Of a stretch of 64,000 bases of DNA, positions 1-13,079 are shown in pieces; the first letter of the stretch is position 1; each line of letters begins with the position of its first letter. The translations under genes were made by a program, and so were the position numbers. Origin of the DNA: Diprion similis (Eukaryota; Arthropoda; Insecta; Hymenoptera; Diprionidae); contig NC_060107.1 in NCBI RefSeq assembly GCF_021155765.1, forward strand, positions 3,731,501-3,795,500. The letters are read 5' to 3'. The notes below the pieces were generated by a model. The model was not told where the DNA came from and did no database searches. It worked only from the letters and a program-made list of their open reading frames with translations.

Positions 1-742
1 GCCCAAGGTTGTGCCAGCGTCGAATATACTGAATAAAAATGAAACCGAGACTGCGGCAGGGCAGGCTGCAAGCACGGAATCAGATTTAAAAAAAAAAGTC
101 GAGGACATCGTGTACGATACGAAGAAAAGCTTTGTAAAAGTACACGGCCATTCCATTGTTTTTACGGACAAAACTCTTGACTCTGAATTGAATTACTTCA
201 AGTATTGCAGCAGTTATTCGTTCAATGGTGGAGGGTGTCTGGAAATAATCACAAGTAACCCTCGCTTGTTTCATAGGTAAGACCTTAGCGATTACCCGAA
301 ATTAATTTTAGTTGTACACTACAAAGTAATACGATTTAACACTGATCAATTTACCTCATTTTTCCAGGCTATTTCTTATTCAAGTCACTTCTTCACACGG
401 CATTCAAGTTAGCATCGTCTACCGTATGGAGACATGCGGACAAGATCAATGTGAGCTGCTGCTCGTTGTAAGCAATAATGGGAATTTAAAGCTGGTCAGT
501 AAATATCAAACGGAGGAATTGAACTATGCTTGGAAAAAAAAGTGCGAAATACTTATTCATTTCTGTGTTTCTCTACATGTATAAAAAGCGATTGATAATG
601 TATTTATACTGAAATGGCATGTTTAAATTTTTTTACAGCTTGTACATCACGAATTTTGATAGGATTACTGAGATTGGAGTAGCAGCATCGAAGAAAGGAC
701 GAATAACACTGGGAGAAATTGTTGTCCAGGATAAACAAGCTG
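1..742 (+). CDS. 3' part of an unrecognised gene (partial, runs in from the left edge)
   Basis: An open frame enters from the left edge and ends at a good donor (CATAG|GTAAGA, last exon base 276). A second exon starts after TTTCCAG at 368 and keeps the frame. Together they encode about 120 residues, including the stretches EDIVYDTKKSFVKVHGHSI and SIVYRMETCGQD. The second exon could end at 467 (GTT|GTAAGC) or 450 (T|GTGAGC). A possible third exon lies at 639-742 between TTTTTTACAG and G|GTGAGT. Its best-looking frame (YITNFDRITEIG) cannot be reached in phase from either donor; the phases that can be reached stop early. I do not recognise the family. The first two exons look coding; the 3' end is unresolved. 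Confidence 0.45.
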
Positions 743-3700
743 GTGAGTTATAAAGTCTTATTTTTCCTCATTTTTACGGAATGACCGCCAACCTCAGGAT
801 GATGTATTCTAATGTATTCGAGCTTGAGGACACGAAAAAAAGAGAAAAAACAAAACGAGATAAAACAAAAAAAAAACTTTCCGCATGCCTATGTAAACCA
901 AGGCACACATAGCAGGTGTATTACATCATGCGATATTTCAGCTCTCGGTTCTCATTCAATTTTAAATATCGTAATAGATAGAACAAAAGTCAAATTTTGT
1001 AATAGTAGGCTTGAGAACCACTGCGGTGAAAGGAAGACCATACGCTTGTGTTTATGTGGAGTCAATGAACACGAGACACACAATACCTCATATCTTGTGG
1101 CCTTCTGACATTTAATTTATCGTAAAAAAGATGGAGTGAAAAACGAAAGAAAAGGAAGCGTTTATTGTCTCTTGCACTGTCATTCTCTGTTATTTATTTA
1201 TTTTTTTTTTTTTCTTACTACCCCTGAAATTAATACTTTCTAACATTAAACAGCTAGGAAATGTCCCCTTTTAATAACGTTGAGTAACAACACTTACATG
1301 CCATTTGTTACATCGATGTATTTAGTAAGAGGATGATACTTCAATGGCTTAAACATTTCTACCAGCGCAATCTTATTCATTCTAAAGAATTAACAATTTC
1401 GAGAACGTGTAGAAATGTACATAGGCAGAGCACTGTATATACATAAGTACTTACAGGTTGAAATTAGCTATTCCAATGCCATGTACTTAGCAAATTAGAT
1501 CAACCGGTTAGCTAACAGGAAATTTTTCATGTAGGAAGTGCAGAGAAACAATAGGTTCACGTGGTATTGCAGAGTTATTTGTGTTAAGCATATTAATGAC
1601 ATGCAACATTCAAGAATGCTGCTCCGCAGGAATTATCATAATCGAAGCTCGATGCATATCAAGAGCTAATTTCACTTTAGAAATTTCAATACCTGTTATT
1701 CATTGCACAATCAATCGATCGAACAATCAGCATGGGGTTCTTAGAATTTTTCTTCACAAATGAAACTCAGATATCAATTTTGATATTATTTCTCGAGCGT
1801 TTATACGTCCTTACAATTTGCCGGCACACTTAAACGTCTCCTTTGGCATGCATATTTTGCTGGGAAACAATCTCAAACTGACCCATATTACACTTAAGCA
1901 TAATATGCTGTGTTGTAATTCGAGAGTTCAATAGCTTATTGATATTCAAGTCTCACGGAGTGAAACAGGTCCGGCAATAGCTAACTTGGAGCACCTGCGT
2001 GTACCTTGAATATAAACTATTTCGTTATATATAGATATATTGAGCAGCTTACAGTTTAGTAGTGAGAATTTATCTGTTTCTTGTTGGATTTCGAAGAGTG
2101 GTGCAAATTGATTTTTACTTTTAAATATGTTAGACGCACAATTGACAAACACTTCAAATCTCTGAATGATATCGGATAACTTGGAGGAAAAAGTTACATT
2201 AAAAAAAAAGCATATCTATATGGTATAAGCAACAGGAATTTATCCCTTCCTCGAGTAAGAATCTCATAATTCAGTGGCTCAACCTCTAACGCTATGTCGT
2301 TGTCTCTTATGTTTATGCGATGAGATCAGCCTCCTTCGTTTGCTGCGTGGTCAAGGCAATCTACTTCAGCCTTGTCAATAATCTTAATAGTATACCTAAC
2401 ACTTTGTCTGCTATGCTCAACAGTAAATATTATCTCGACATTTTTTTAAAGTAAATAATTACCAAGCAGGAATAAAATTAATGCAAGAATTTTGTTGATG
2501 ATTTTTTGAATTTTAAACAAAAATACTTGCTGCCATTGAATTGTCCACAGGTTCGCACAGCGAATTATTAATTCACTTCTGTGCGCTATTGAATTCTGAG
2601 ATGAAACTTGTCGGTATATATTCAGATGTTGATTCAATGAATCTCAAGTAGTTAAACGAATGAGAGAATCACAATTACTTTACGTAGTTGCAAAATAATA
2701 CGTTATTGTAACGGTAATGCTAACTGTATAATACGCAATGTGGGCGACCATAAAACAGTAAGAGCATGTCGGACACGAGATTATAAAATTTTACACATCG
2801 TGTCATAATTACTATATTGCGGACTGAGATTGCATCTCGATCACAGAGATTCTCTCATGTGTGTTTAGGTAGACATATATTATACATAGGGGACAGGAAG
2901 CAAGCTTGCATAATTATGGTTTTCCACCAGTCTTCTACCTCTCATCACCAGACCATACCGCGCAGATATTCCAATCCGACGTTTTCATGTCTGGGTTTAG
3001 TTCTTTCATTTAATTTCAGTCACACCGTTTTAATCCACAACTTGTAATCGGGAATAGTGAACTGTGTAAATCGATTCATTTCCCTGATGTTAAAACCTAT
3101 TAAAGCAGTACTTGAGGAAGTATCATCGATTTTGAAAGTGTTAAAATCTCTTGGATTCATCTTCATCCGTGCTTTCCGATTGGCAAATTTAAAGAACACG
3201 CTACTATATTGTAATTCATTTTTTGTATACTCGATACTATAAATCACTGTAGAAATATTCATGTTAATATTCCTCCAACCAAAAATCGTATGAAAAATTT
3301 ATGCACATGATATACATTTATCATGTATACTAAATGGAGAGATGCAGAGGTCATAGAACTCACATATATCCAGCTCTTCTCCTTTTTCTCAACTTTCTCG
3401 TGATCTCATCGTCAGTAAATAAATGAAATGCCCACCTGCGTATGAGAATATATCAAGAAATTGTCAGTCAGTAACGTGTTATTTAACATATTCGCGCTTT
3501 CCTGCTTGTCTATCAGCTCACTGTCATTATGTTCAACTAGACACGGTCCAGAGCTTTCTAGACGGTTGTAGCGTACATTCACACATAGAGATTATCTCAT
3601 TATACGTCTGGGCTATTCGCGCGATTTAGCAATTATTATATATTGTATATTTTTATACAGCCGATGATCGTAATTTATGGATGACCGTCATTACAGTGCA

Positions 3701-5576
3701 CAACAGATTTTGTTACGGTATTTGTTCATTTTGTTTGATTCCAATTATTATGGTCCGCTGACCCCTCTCAAGTGCTTCATGCTGGTGTCTTGCAATGACA
3801 AACCGAAACATTGTAAATTTAACGCAATTCTCTTCTACTTTCCATAACGAATTTTTAAAAACTGGTCATTCTTGTAAAAGAATACCTGGATGAGATAATT
3901 TGATGTTACGCAAGAGAGAGAATGACGAAAGGCTAAAAAAGAGAATGAAATGAGTCTAATGTACGAATTCTTGTTGAAATAATGTCGGCTGGAATTCCAG
4001 ACCACTCGTATTTGAAAGTGACCTAAGCAAGTATCATGTTAAGAAAATAAAAATACACCATATAAAAAATTGAATAACAAAAATACAGAATGCAAGTAAT
4101 AGTATACATGCAAAATTACACAGCTTTTCAACTTACGCCAGGTCGGTATTCTACATCGGCTTTGATATCGATAAATGAAAGTAAGAGCAATTGTACATTG
4201 AATATCCAATCTACCTAATTGTTGTTCCATCAGAAATTACAATCAAATCAATTCCATCCGCTTTCTCGTACCATTATCTTACCAAGTAATCACATTCGTG
4301 ATTTATTGGTACGATTGGATTTAGTAAATTTTATTTACTCACATATATTGAACATTGTTTTATTTTTTTATTTTTTTTTATTTCCAACAATAAGAATATT
4401 TGCAATTTTTTATCCAGCATTATGATTAAAATGGCGGATAATTAATTTTACAATAAATAATAAATGGTCTCTTATTTTTCTATTTGATGTAGCGGATGCG
4501 ATAGCAAAAATAGTTGAAATAAGACAAAATGTTTGAGTCAGCTATAGAGGGACAGTTTAGCTTAAAACGGTGCTCCTTACATTTCTCTTCTGGATGCTTC
4601 TGTAGAAAGGTAGAGAGAAACTACAGACTCGAAAGCATGAACTGTACCTGTTGCTGTATCTTGAAGTATAGTTTATTAAGCCCATGCCTCTCTGGTACCT
4701 GTGCCTTGCCAGTCACTGACCAGGCTTACCACGAGCTACTTAACTTACTCCTCACAATCAGACAAAGTTTCTCTCTTATTAAAGACAACTCTGACGCTCT
4801 GTTAAACATTTGAATTGCTTGTTATAAAATTTATTTTATCATTCGCCAATTTTATTTTTAACAATTTAATAGTGATGTGACTGTTGTTTGTTATTTAAAA
4901 TGACAACGTTGGTGAGTTTGTTTCTTGCGCAGTGTTAAATTTGAAAATATTTCAAATCAGCGTAATTGTTTAGATCACTTCAACAATAAAAAGGAAAGAG
5001 TTATAACATGTACCGCGCAAAGTTATTCCAAAATAGAACCCTTTTATTGTGCTTAACAGTAAACAGTGCAATTGTTTATTCTAAATAAGAAATTAAAGAA
5101 AAAAAATTAATATATTTTTGCATCTTGATACTTCGAATAAATGATTACAAATTTTAATCATCTTCAGGCTATCGTGATAACCAGGACTTGGGAACGTTGA
5201 TATCTGACATCAACTATTAGGAAGTTAAAAAGAAAAGTGACAGTGACCTATTGAAGTTTTTGTTGATTGCCTTACAATAGACTCAACCGTACGGTGATAT
5301 TAAACGCTTCAACTCGAATGCCCGGCTGTCTTTTAATCCAAGCAAAATTAGGTCAGCAGATGTTGTTTGACTAATAAACTATCTCCTGCAAACAATTTTA
5401 ATTGACTATTGTTATATACAAAAGTTTTGTAAAACAATTCATATTAAAGAGAGTAAAAAAATTTGAGGGACTCGACTTTATAATACATGTCTTTTGATTA
5501 TACAATGAAAAGATAATTTAAAATCTGCTATTTTGTGCATAATACAATATTTGTAAATAAGTCAAATAAAATAATC
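743..5576. other. 4.8-kb intergenic stretch, no supported gene
   Basis: AT-rich DNA with frequent stops in all frames. The longest ATG-started open frame is at 4529-4813 (94 codons, cysteine-rich, no recognised motif, no upstream exon seen). I do not accept it as a gene. The right end probably contains the promoter and 5' UTR of the tetraspan gene that starts at 5577. No tRNA or obvious repeat was found by eye. Confidence 0.5.
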
Positions 5577-8500
5577 ATGACGGAGAATCATACTACTATG
5601 GAAGCAGACTTAACAGTGAGGAGTCAAAATTCAAACGACTCAAAACTATCAGGGGACTCAAAGGATTCCAAAACGAGCAGCACAATGCAGTCCAAACATT
5701 CCAAAGAAGTTCTAATTTCGAAAAAACAAGAAGAAACCGAAACTAAGGATGACTCGAATTTACTAATGCTTATGTCCTGCGGTCAGCTGCTACTTGGTAA
5801 GTTATCAAAATCTTTGTACAGCTTAGCAGTTGAGGAGATGGATAAGTCGAAATGAAATTATCATTGTATTGAAGTTATTAATGTTATCGTAACGATTCAT
5901 GCTGAGGAAAAACCGTTATTTCTCCATTTTGGAATTGTTTGAAATTCAGCAAACTGTCATAAAACAAAACTTACTCACGTTTCGAAATCTTAGTTCCTTG
6001 AAAATCTTTGTAAAAGTAAGAAAATAGTAGTTATTTTCACAACGTTTCGTTACGATGACATTACTAATTTCAACCTCGTAAATTATCCATACCTGTAATT
6101 GACAATTTGAGGTCTATGAATTCCAAAACTTGTCAGGTGTAATTCTGGTGGTTTTCGGCGTATTGGTCCTGGTGCACGGAGCTTCATTGGGAAATTCAGG
6201 AGCAGGACTATGGGCAGGAGCTGGAGCTCTGGTCGCAGGTGCCTTAGGGGTTGTCGCCACTTTGACGACTTCTGCTAATAAAGAGAGCCCTCAATACTCG
6301 GGCTTCTCTTCTGCCCATTTGGCATCCAGTTTGATAGCACTGGCTCTTTCAAACATGGCTGCAATCACAGCGCTCACTTCTGTCGTAAGGGATTCACAGA
6401 GGGCTAGTCCTGAGATAAATCTTTTAGAAACAACGGTAAGCAATTAGCGAGTTGTTGGCATAGTTTTTATGTGTATAATTTATGCCAGGCAATAAATCTT
6501 GGGTCAACTGTTCAAGTAATTAAACGCACGTGTAAACACATTGCCGTGTTAAAAATAACAAGGCTGGTACTTTTGAAACACACGCAACACACCTGCCACG
6601 TATATTTCCTGGGAATTTAAACTCTTCTCACTTGTGGTAATAATGAATAATTTATTACACTAAATTCTAGATCATAAACTGTGGTATTAATTAAGAACGA
6701 AAGTGTCTTGACTCTAATTAGCCTAAATATCTGGTGGACCCTGACGCATATACCTATGTGATATTCAGGAGATGGTTTAGCCTGATTTCAAATGAAATTT
6801 GGGCGTTGCATTGAATTAGAGTGTGAAACCTGTTCACACACGGCTCATTTTTTGGTGGGAAAACTATAATTCATCCTACATGTTACGGGTTATTTCATTG
6901 TGGATTAACTATTGATCTTCCAGTCAAGTTTGTTCAGCTTGTAACGGGTTTCTAGAGATACCAATTTCAAACGTGGTAATGGAACGGGTTAATATTTGCT
7001 CTGTGCTTCTTGGAAATGTTAAAATCAATATTGAGGGACCTATTTCTAAAGTTAACACCATAAAAACCAGACGCGAACAGTTTGAGTTCTAAATCTTTTT
7101 TCAGCACACGTGTGAATGATTATAAAGAGAAAGTTGAGCACCAGGAGGACAAGCACTTACATTTAATTCATTGCCAAATGCCAAGGTCCGCATATTTACT
7201 ATTGAAAATATGGCTATTACGATTATGCTGAAAATCCAAGGAATGAGATTAGGATGATTATAGTCATAAATAGTCGTGATTCACGGATGAAGCATTTACG
7301 TTTTCTACTCTCTATATTAATTCGAATCAAAAACGTGTGTGTGCACCTACATCAGTATTCAAAGTATTATAAAAAGCACGGAATGTTTATCACTTGGTTT
7401 ACCAATCTTACAACTCAACCGCAATGGTTCATAATCGTGATACAAGTTCTCGACATTATATGAGATCTATTTTTCAGAACGACGATGACTCTGTAATGGG
7501 TGTTGACCACAGATGGGCAGGATTGATGGCTAGCATTGGTCTTCTGATAGCGAGCCTCATCGAATTACTCATCTCTGGGTACAGCTGCGTTAAGCTTGCG
7601 CCCCGTCTCTGCGGCTGCTTGAAAGGATCTTCTCCGCCTATCTCAGGTCAGGGTCAATTGAAAACGCACAACATGGTACACCAGTGGGTTTCATCGCATC
7701 CCAAATCTCAGCAGATATATCTGGTACAGCCCATTATGTCTGTACAACCCGTGTTACCGGTGAGTATAGTTGTGCAGTCCTTTCTCTAACAAATATCAGT
7801 ATGTATACGGGTTTAGTTTATACAATCTTCAAAAGAAATTATCGTTGTGAGCGTTTAGAAAAGAATTTGTTTTGGTATGGGGGAAGGTAGGTCAGTGACA
7901 CACTAGAAAGTTCGCTCATCCCATGAATCCTAAGATTGAGAATGATGCTTGGGAGAAACTTGTAATATCTTTGCCTGCAGCTAATCCATTTAGAAATCTC
8001 TCACTGCGTAATATTTCTACAGTGGGAAATTTCTTCTCTTTTCGTATTTTCTATGCCAGAATGCACTCAGTTAATTATATAAATAACGAAAGTGTTTAAG
8101 TTATTTGACATTTGAAAAGAGCCCTTCACTTTTATTGAATTCCATACTTACTCATTATGACTTTTACTTATTTAATTCAAAAAGTTTATCTCATTTTGTA
8201 TTGTAGGCCCCGTACGGCATGGCGACGGTACCTAAAAAATATCCCACATTTATACCAGCAACAGGGACATTTCCTCCACATTCCATGTATCATTCCATGC
8301 CTGCACCTTGTTGTAAAATGCCAAGAGGTCCGATCTACCCACCAAATCCTCATTACCATCCACAAATGGTAAGCATATTTCTATGTACTTGAAATATAAA
8401 TTTACCAAGTATTGCATCATGCATTTGGAAACTAATTTTAGGAAAACCGTTGAAAAACATTTTTCTGTAGGTACGCATCAAGCGAAAGAGATACGCAATG

Positions 8501-8776
8501 CCAGAACATGAATCAAACAGTTTACCAAACCATCGCACAAAGCCAGTATCTCCCGTGTCACAGCAAGAAGTTGGAAAAGCTGAAGCTTTTTTGCCAGGTA
8601 CAGATCAGGTTGATTTGTCTCAGACATATACTGGCCTGGACAAAAAAATGTCGGAAGAATTTATTTCAATCGCCATGGATCCGGATAAAAAATCTAAAGC
8701 TTTGAGCAGCAACACAAGTGAAATTAGCTCAGCTGCCAGAAATTCTCCTGCAACATTGCCAGAATCGAAGTTTTGA
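5577..8776 (+). CDS. Four-pass membrane protein of unknown function
   Basis: Five coding exons join in phase: 5577-5796, 6137-6435, 7478-7759, 8207-8368 and 8471-8776, giving 422 residues. The start ATG (5577) is the first in frame after several upstream stops. Residues 1-60 are hydrophilic, rich in Ser, Lys and Asp, with no signal peptide. Four hydrophobic segments follow at about 62-88, 96-117, 133-156 and 186-209. Cysteines follow the last segment (GYSCVKLAPRLCGC). The tail of about 200 residues is rich in Pro, Tyr and Met, and ends in a polar region with a basic patch (RIKRKRY). The topology, with both ends cytoplasmic, resembles MS4A/CD20-like or MARVEL-like tetraspans, but I see no diagnostic motif, so the family is inference. 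Splice sites are all GT-AG. Confidence 0.8.
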
Positions 8777-9854
8777 ATGTAATATATTCTGATAAATGTT
8801 CATCTGTACTGTTTACTCATGACGCTTTATGTATGGGTATGCAGCATAAAGGCTACATTTGAATATTTTTTAAATGTGCGTCATGCCTATTTGAAAATAT
8901 ATTTTTCGTGTGAAGCTCATTGATTCAAAACCGCAATGGATAGTAGACAATTTTTGGATATGGTATAGAGATGCAATCATTATGCCTAATTAGTTCTAAA
9001 TCATTTCCCACTGCCAAAACTTGAAAAAAAAAAAAAAAAATAGAAACAAATGAAACAAATGTAATCTATTCTTTGTTACTTGTAAAAACTATTAAGAGTC
9101 TATTGATTGTTATTACTTATGCATATGTATATGTATGATTCTACATGTGATGTTACTCGACTTACATACTTTAGTTTAGGCAATATGCTCAACGAGTTGG
9201 ATATAAAAGTATTGTTATGACTTGCAGCCATATAACGTGCAATTTGAAATTAATTACCAAGGCAACCTCTTATTCTTATATATACCTACTGTTTGTAAAG
9301 GAAACGAGGTTCGCATGTAAAGTTTGATGTAGAAGTTATGAAGTTACCTGAAATAATTGACCCAAGTACTTGATGGGAGTACTTGTTTTGGATTTGGGTA
9401 CTTTTGAACAATTTGGGCCTTAATCGAGAAATTGCATTTTCTTCGTTAAGGTGGTGCTATACATATATATATATATATATATACATGTTGGTTGCCGCTT
9501 TCGCAAATGAATCAAAAACGAAACTAATCAAATAGATTTTCGTTTTTGTATTTCATGAAAAAGCACAGAATCACCTCCCGATTAAGTAGTTTCGATGAGA
9601 TACAAGCAGTTCCAAATATGAAACGGTTATGCAGATTGTATACGTATCAATTCAAACAAGGGAGCGTATTTCATTCCGAATTTAAGTTTTCTTTTTAATA
9701 AATTACTTGTAAAATAAAAAGTACACTAATTATGTCTGTAAATATATTAAAATTGTTAAATTGTCGTCTTCTGTATTCAGATCCAGTTCCATTTGTCTGT
9801 ATGATACTTTATCAAGTAACGGCAATAATTAGGTTTCAATATTTCAGGACTAAA
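8777..9854. other. 3' flank of the tetraspan gene and intergenic DNA with an (AT)n tract
   Basis: No open frame of note. It holds a poly-A run near 9025-9041, an (AT)n run at about 9463-9483, and a small hairpin (AAAAACGAAA ... TTTCGTTTTT) near 9517-9550. The 3' UTRs of two convergent genes, the tetraspan gene (+) and the coiled-coil gene (-), probably meet here. Confidence 0.5.
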
Positions 9855-12243
9855 TTAGTCACACCAGTCACTGACTGAAGTCTGACTTGGTAATGGCTTT
9901 ACACATCGATGATGTTCGATGTAAAGGGCGTTTACGATTTCGAGATTTTTACTATACTCTTCCTGAAGACTCTCGAGTTCCTGCTCTAGGAAGTGCTTCT
10001 CCTTGCAGAGCATCCGGGGTACGTGGCTCTCCTGCTCCATTCTTTCAGCAGCTAGCACACGAAACTTTCCAAGGAACATTTTCAAGTTTGCGTTTTCTTC
10101 CTGCAGGCGCGCTAACTCTTTTTTAAGCCATTGTCCCCGCATGAATACTTGATGAAGTAGCTTGTCCAATATGTTTGGATCCGCGTGAACTCCCTTACGT
10201 TTCTGGTCCTGTTTAATAAATTGATGAATGAACGAGGATTAATTATATAGTCCAGCGTTTTTTTTATTATTGCTAATCTAAAACAAATTTACCAATTCGA
10301 CATTTTGAAGTGTCGAATTGAAACTAATAAATGACTCTTTATCGTTTACTAATATCGGCTTACAACTTTGATGAGTTTCGTCACTTTTGACTTGTTCTTC
10401 CCGTGTTTTGCCCAATCGAATTTCGGAGATATTTCCAAAAGACGTTGCCGGATTTTCATCGTTCTGTGAACCATCGCATCTGTTAACGAGTGAAATTTTT
10501 GCTTTATGTCATTCTGGGTGTGCATCATTACGTCAGCCTCGTCCTGAACCTGTTTCAAACGAAAATGATATTAGTCGATTTCGGCAAGATTCCGTTACAG
10601 CTCATCCAGAATTGAATTTTATTGCGATTATTCGCAAGAGGAATCGATTTTCGCGGATTTAGCGTAACGAACCTACGGGTTCCACTTTCGTTTCCAATAT
10701 CCGTTACAATTTTAATACAAAAGAATATCTGAGATCACTGATTGCAGCTACTGTTCGATAATGAGAACGCAATTTCGTTATGACGAAATAATGTTCAGCA
10801 ACGTGAAATTCGATTCCCACGTTTACCGCACAATCAAACCGATTAATTCGTAACGAATAATTTCGCTCAGCCTAAACCGCAATTCCACCGTAATTCCATC
10901 ACCGATCCTCCAATAGAGCAGTGATTACATTTTCAAACCAAACCATTTGACAACCCTGGTGAAAATTTTTACTAATACGAAATTTTACAGTAATTGTAAC
11001 GTTCCATATTATTTCATACAAAATTGTAAGTATGCACAGTTTTTCATAAGGAAGTATTAATTTTCTTTGAAAACTGTAGTAATTTGTAGATTTTGTACTG
11101 AGAAAATACAAATTTTCTCGCAAATCTAGAAATTTTTCTGAGAAACTATGAACACTTACAATCTTGTATGAATTTCCTTAAAAATTCGTAGAAAATCGTA
11201 GATATTATTTTCACCGGGGCACTCGAGCATCGATCGAGGAATGACCGTAGAGATCGTCAACAAGCATCTTATATAGTGACAGGACGTAATAAATTCATGG
11301 ATTTCAATACCCTTCGATCAACCGTCTCGTCGACGATATGACGAAAGAAGTTGAGATCTCTGTCCAAAATTTCTCGAAAAAGCATCCCACGGTCAGATAC
11401 GTATGGCGCAAGCGCATATACAAATTCCGCAGCAGTTGTTATTTCGCCGTTGCGTACATCTTCGCAAATCTTTGCTATTCCCCGCAAGTCAGTCTGCCAT
11501 GTAGAGATTACATTATGTGTATAGGCATTATACGGTGTGTAATTACTCAGAGAGCTGTTTTTGCGCAATCGGGCATGGCGAATGTTTCGTTGCAGAAAGG
11601 GAGACAGATTAAATAATTAAATAACGTGCAACTCACACCAGGCTGCAATTGCGCGATGACATCTTTTCTAGGGCACACTGATTTCTGAAACGAATAATCA
11701 ACGTACTTTTTAGTTCATATATCACCCTGAGGACGTATCCTATGAGATGTAATGACAATGTAATCGGTTTCGAAAATTTTTAAACCAATTCATCTCGTTT
11801 TCTCATGTATATCGATATTATAGGGGAAAAATTTCATGGAGGAGACAATTGTGAGGTTCCGAAAACGTGAAGAACTACGATAAGAAAAGTTCGTACTCCA
11901 GACTTGGGGACTGCCGTTGAGAGGTCTTGCGAACAAAGAGCCGGCTTCATTTCGTCAGGCAAAGGCTCGCCGGACTGTACGATGTATCTTAAATAACGAC
12001 CGTATTCATTTCTAGCTCGTCGATCAGCATCCGTCTGGACCTCCTTGCCTACCTGCTGCAGCCATCCGGCTACCGTTTTTCGATCTGGATGAATCAGTTA
12101 ATGCATAATTAGTTTGTAGCCTATAATTGCGTTCAGTGTTCCGGTGAAGTACTGAGGCTCGGACCTTCTTTTGGGTATTTTTTTATATCCTCGGTAATGT
12201 CACGTACGATCTTGCGGAATCCCTCATCGAGATGGTCCGCCAT
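9855..12243 (-). CDS. Uncharacterised coiled-coil protein
   Basis: At least six minus-strand coding segments are seen. Exon 1 is 12243-12165 (start MADHLDEGFRKIVRDI), exon 2 12084-11897, exon 3 11684-11637, exon 4 about 11580 to about 11275, then about 10548-10360 and about 10210-9855 (stop at 9855). Exons 1-3 join in phase; the exon 1 donor (G|GTCCGA) is weak. Exon 4 is clearly coding (YALAPYVSDRGMLFREI), but I cannot find an AG acceptor in the right phase. The last two exons are heptad-rich (KKELARLQEENANLKMFLG), predicting a long coiled coil. The N-terminal 60 residues vaguely resemble DUF4485-type domains; this is a weak guess. A MITE lies in the intron after exon 4. The gene's 5' end abuts the satellite block. 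Confidence 0.65.
10954..11219. mobile_element. MITE-like element with CCCYGGTGAAAAT terminal inverted repeats
   Basis: A 266-bp AT-rich segment starts CCCTGGTGAAAAT (10954) and ends ATTTTCACCGGGG (11219), so the two ends are inverted copies with one mismatch over 13 bp. Weaker inverted similarity continues inward. It has no coding capacity, as expected of a non-autonomous DNA transposon. No convincing target-site duplication is visible, so the superfamily is unknown. It lies in an intron of the coiled-coil gene. Confidence 0.7.
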
Positions 12244-12639
12244 ATTTAGGAATTTTTGAAGAACTGCGCGGCGAAATTAATACTGTGCCAAAAAATATTG
12301 CGAAGGTTAATCGGGGCAGCAGCCCGTCATTAAAAAAAACGCATCTATTAGAAAGTGTAACATCTGACTGTATTTCAATCTCCACCGAAAACACGAGAAG
12401 AACATGATGCTAACAGGTGAAACATCATTTGAAGGATTTATTACTTCTGCTGAAACTGACGTATTATGTTTGATGAATATTATGTCGGAGTATGCGTAAT
12501 AATATTAAATATATTTTTTGCAAATGTTTTTTCATTCTTCATTCCATAGTAATGGGATGAAATGATTGTGTATAATGTATTCTTCTCACAATATTGAATC
12601 GATATGCTGCGAATCTGAAAATCTGTTAAAAATGGATGG

Positions 12640-13020
12640 AAAAACGGCTTATAGTTGGTATTACTTTTTGTTTTGCTATGCGAAGAGCAAACCGTTTTAT
12701 CTGAGGATCGATTTCAGAACTAATTGGAAGCTTGGAAATGGAAAAAGACAATCCAGAACCGTGGACAGGATCAACAGCTGTAGGGGTACGGATGAATTTC
12801 TTTGGTTTTCTGACGGTAGCGTTTTATTCGCTACATGCAATAACTCTAGCCTACACGCAATCAATTTCTGTTGCAAGATTACGTCGGTACAAAGTCTCAT
12901 TTAATTATTATTCTTGCGTTCTCAAACTGTTGAATAATGGACTGGGAGGATGGGGTTAGGGGTTTGCCTTACTTTTTCGGCCACTTTTGGAGTTCGAACC
13001 TTTTTGCGTCGGATTTGATT
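12640..13020 (+). repeat. Decayed satellite units, left edge
   Basis: The landmark TACTTTTT-GG recurs here in degraded form at 12662 and 12970, 308 bp apart, close to the 312-bp period of the core array. Between them lie recognisable remnants such as ATTACGTCGG (12880s), in the order and spacing of an intact unit. These are old satellite copies that have not been homogenised with the core. Confidence 0.7.
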
Positions 13021-13079
13021 TAAATTCCCGTACATAGTCTGCTTGTATTTCTGATGGTTGAAAAAAGACGTTCAAGGCA

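Noticed and set aside
4529-4813. 94-codon cysteine-rich open frame
   Set aside because: No signal peptide, no regular cysteine spacing, no recognised family.
9517-9550. Small hairpin AAAAACGAAA/TTTCGTTTTT as a regulatory RNA
   Set aside because: Short, A/T-rich and expected by chance in this composition.
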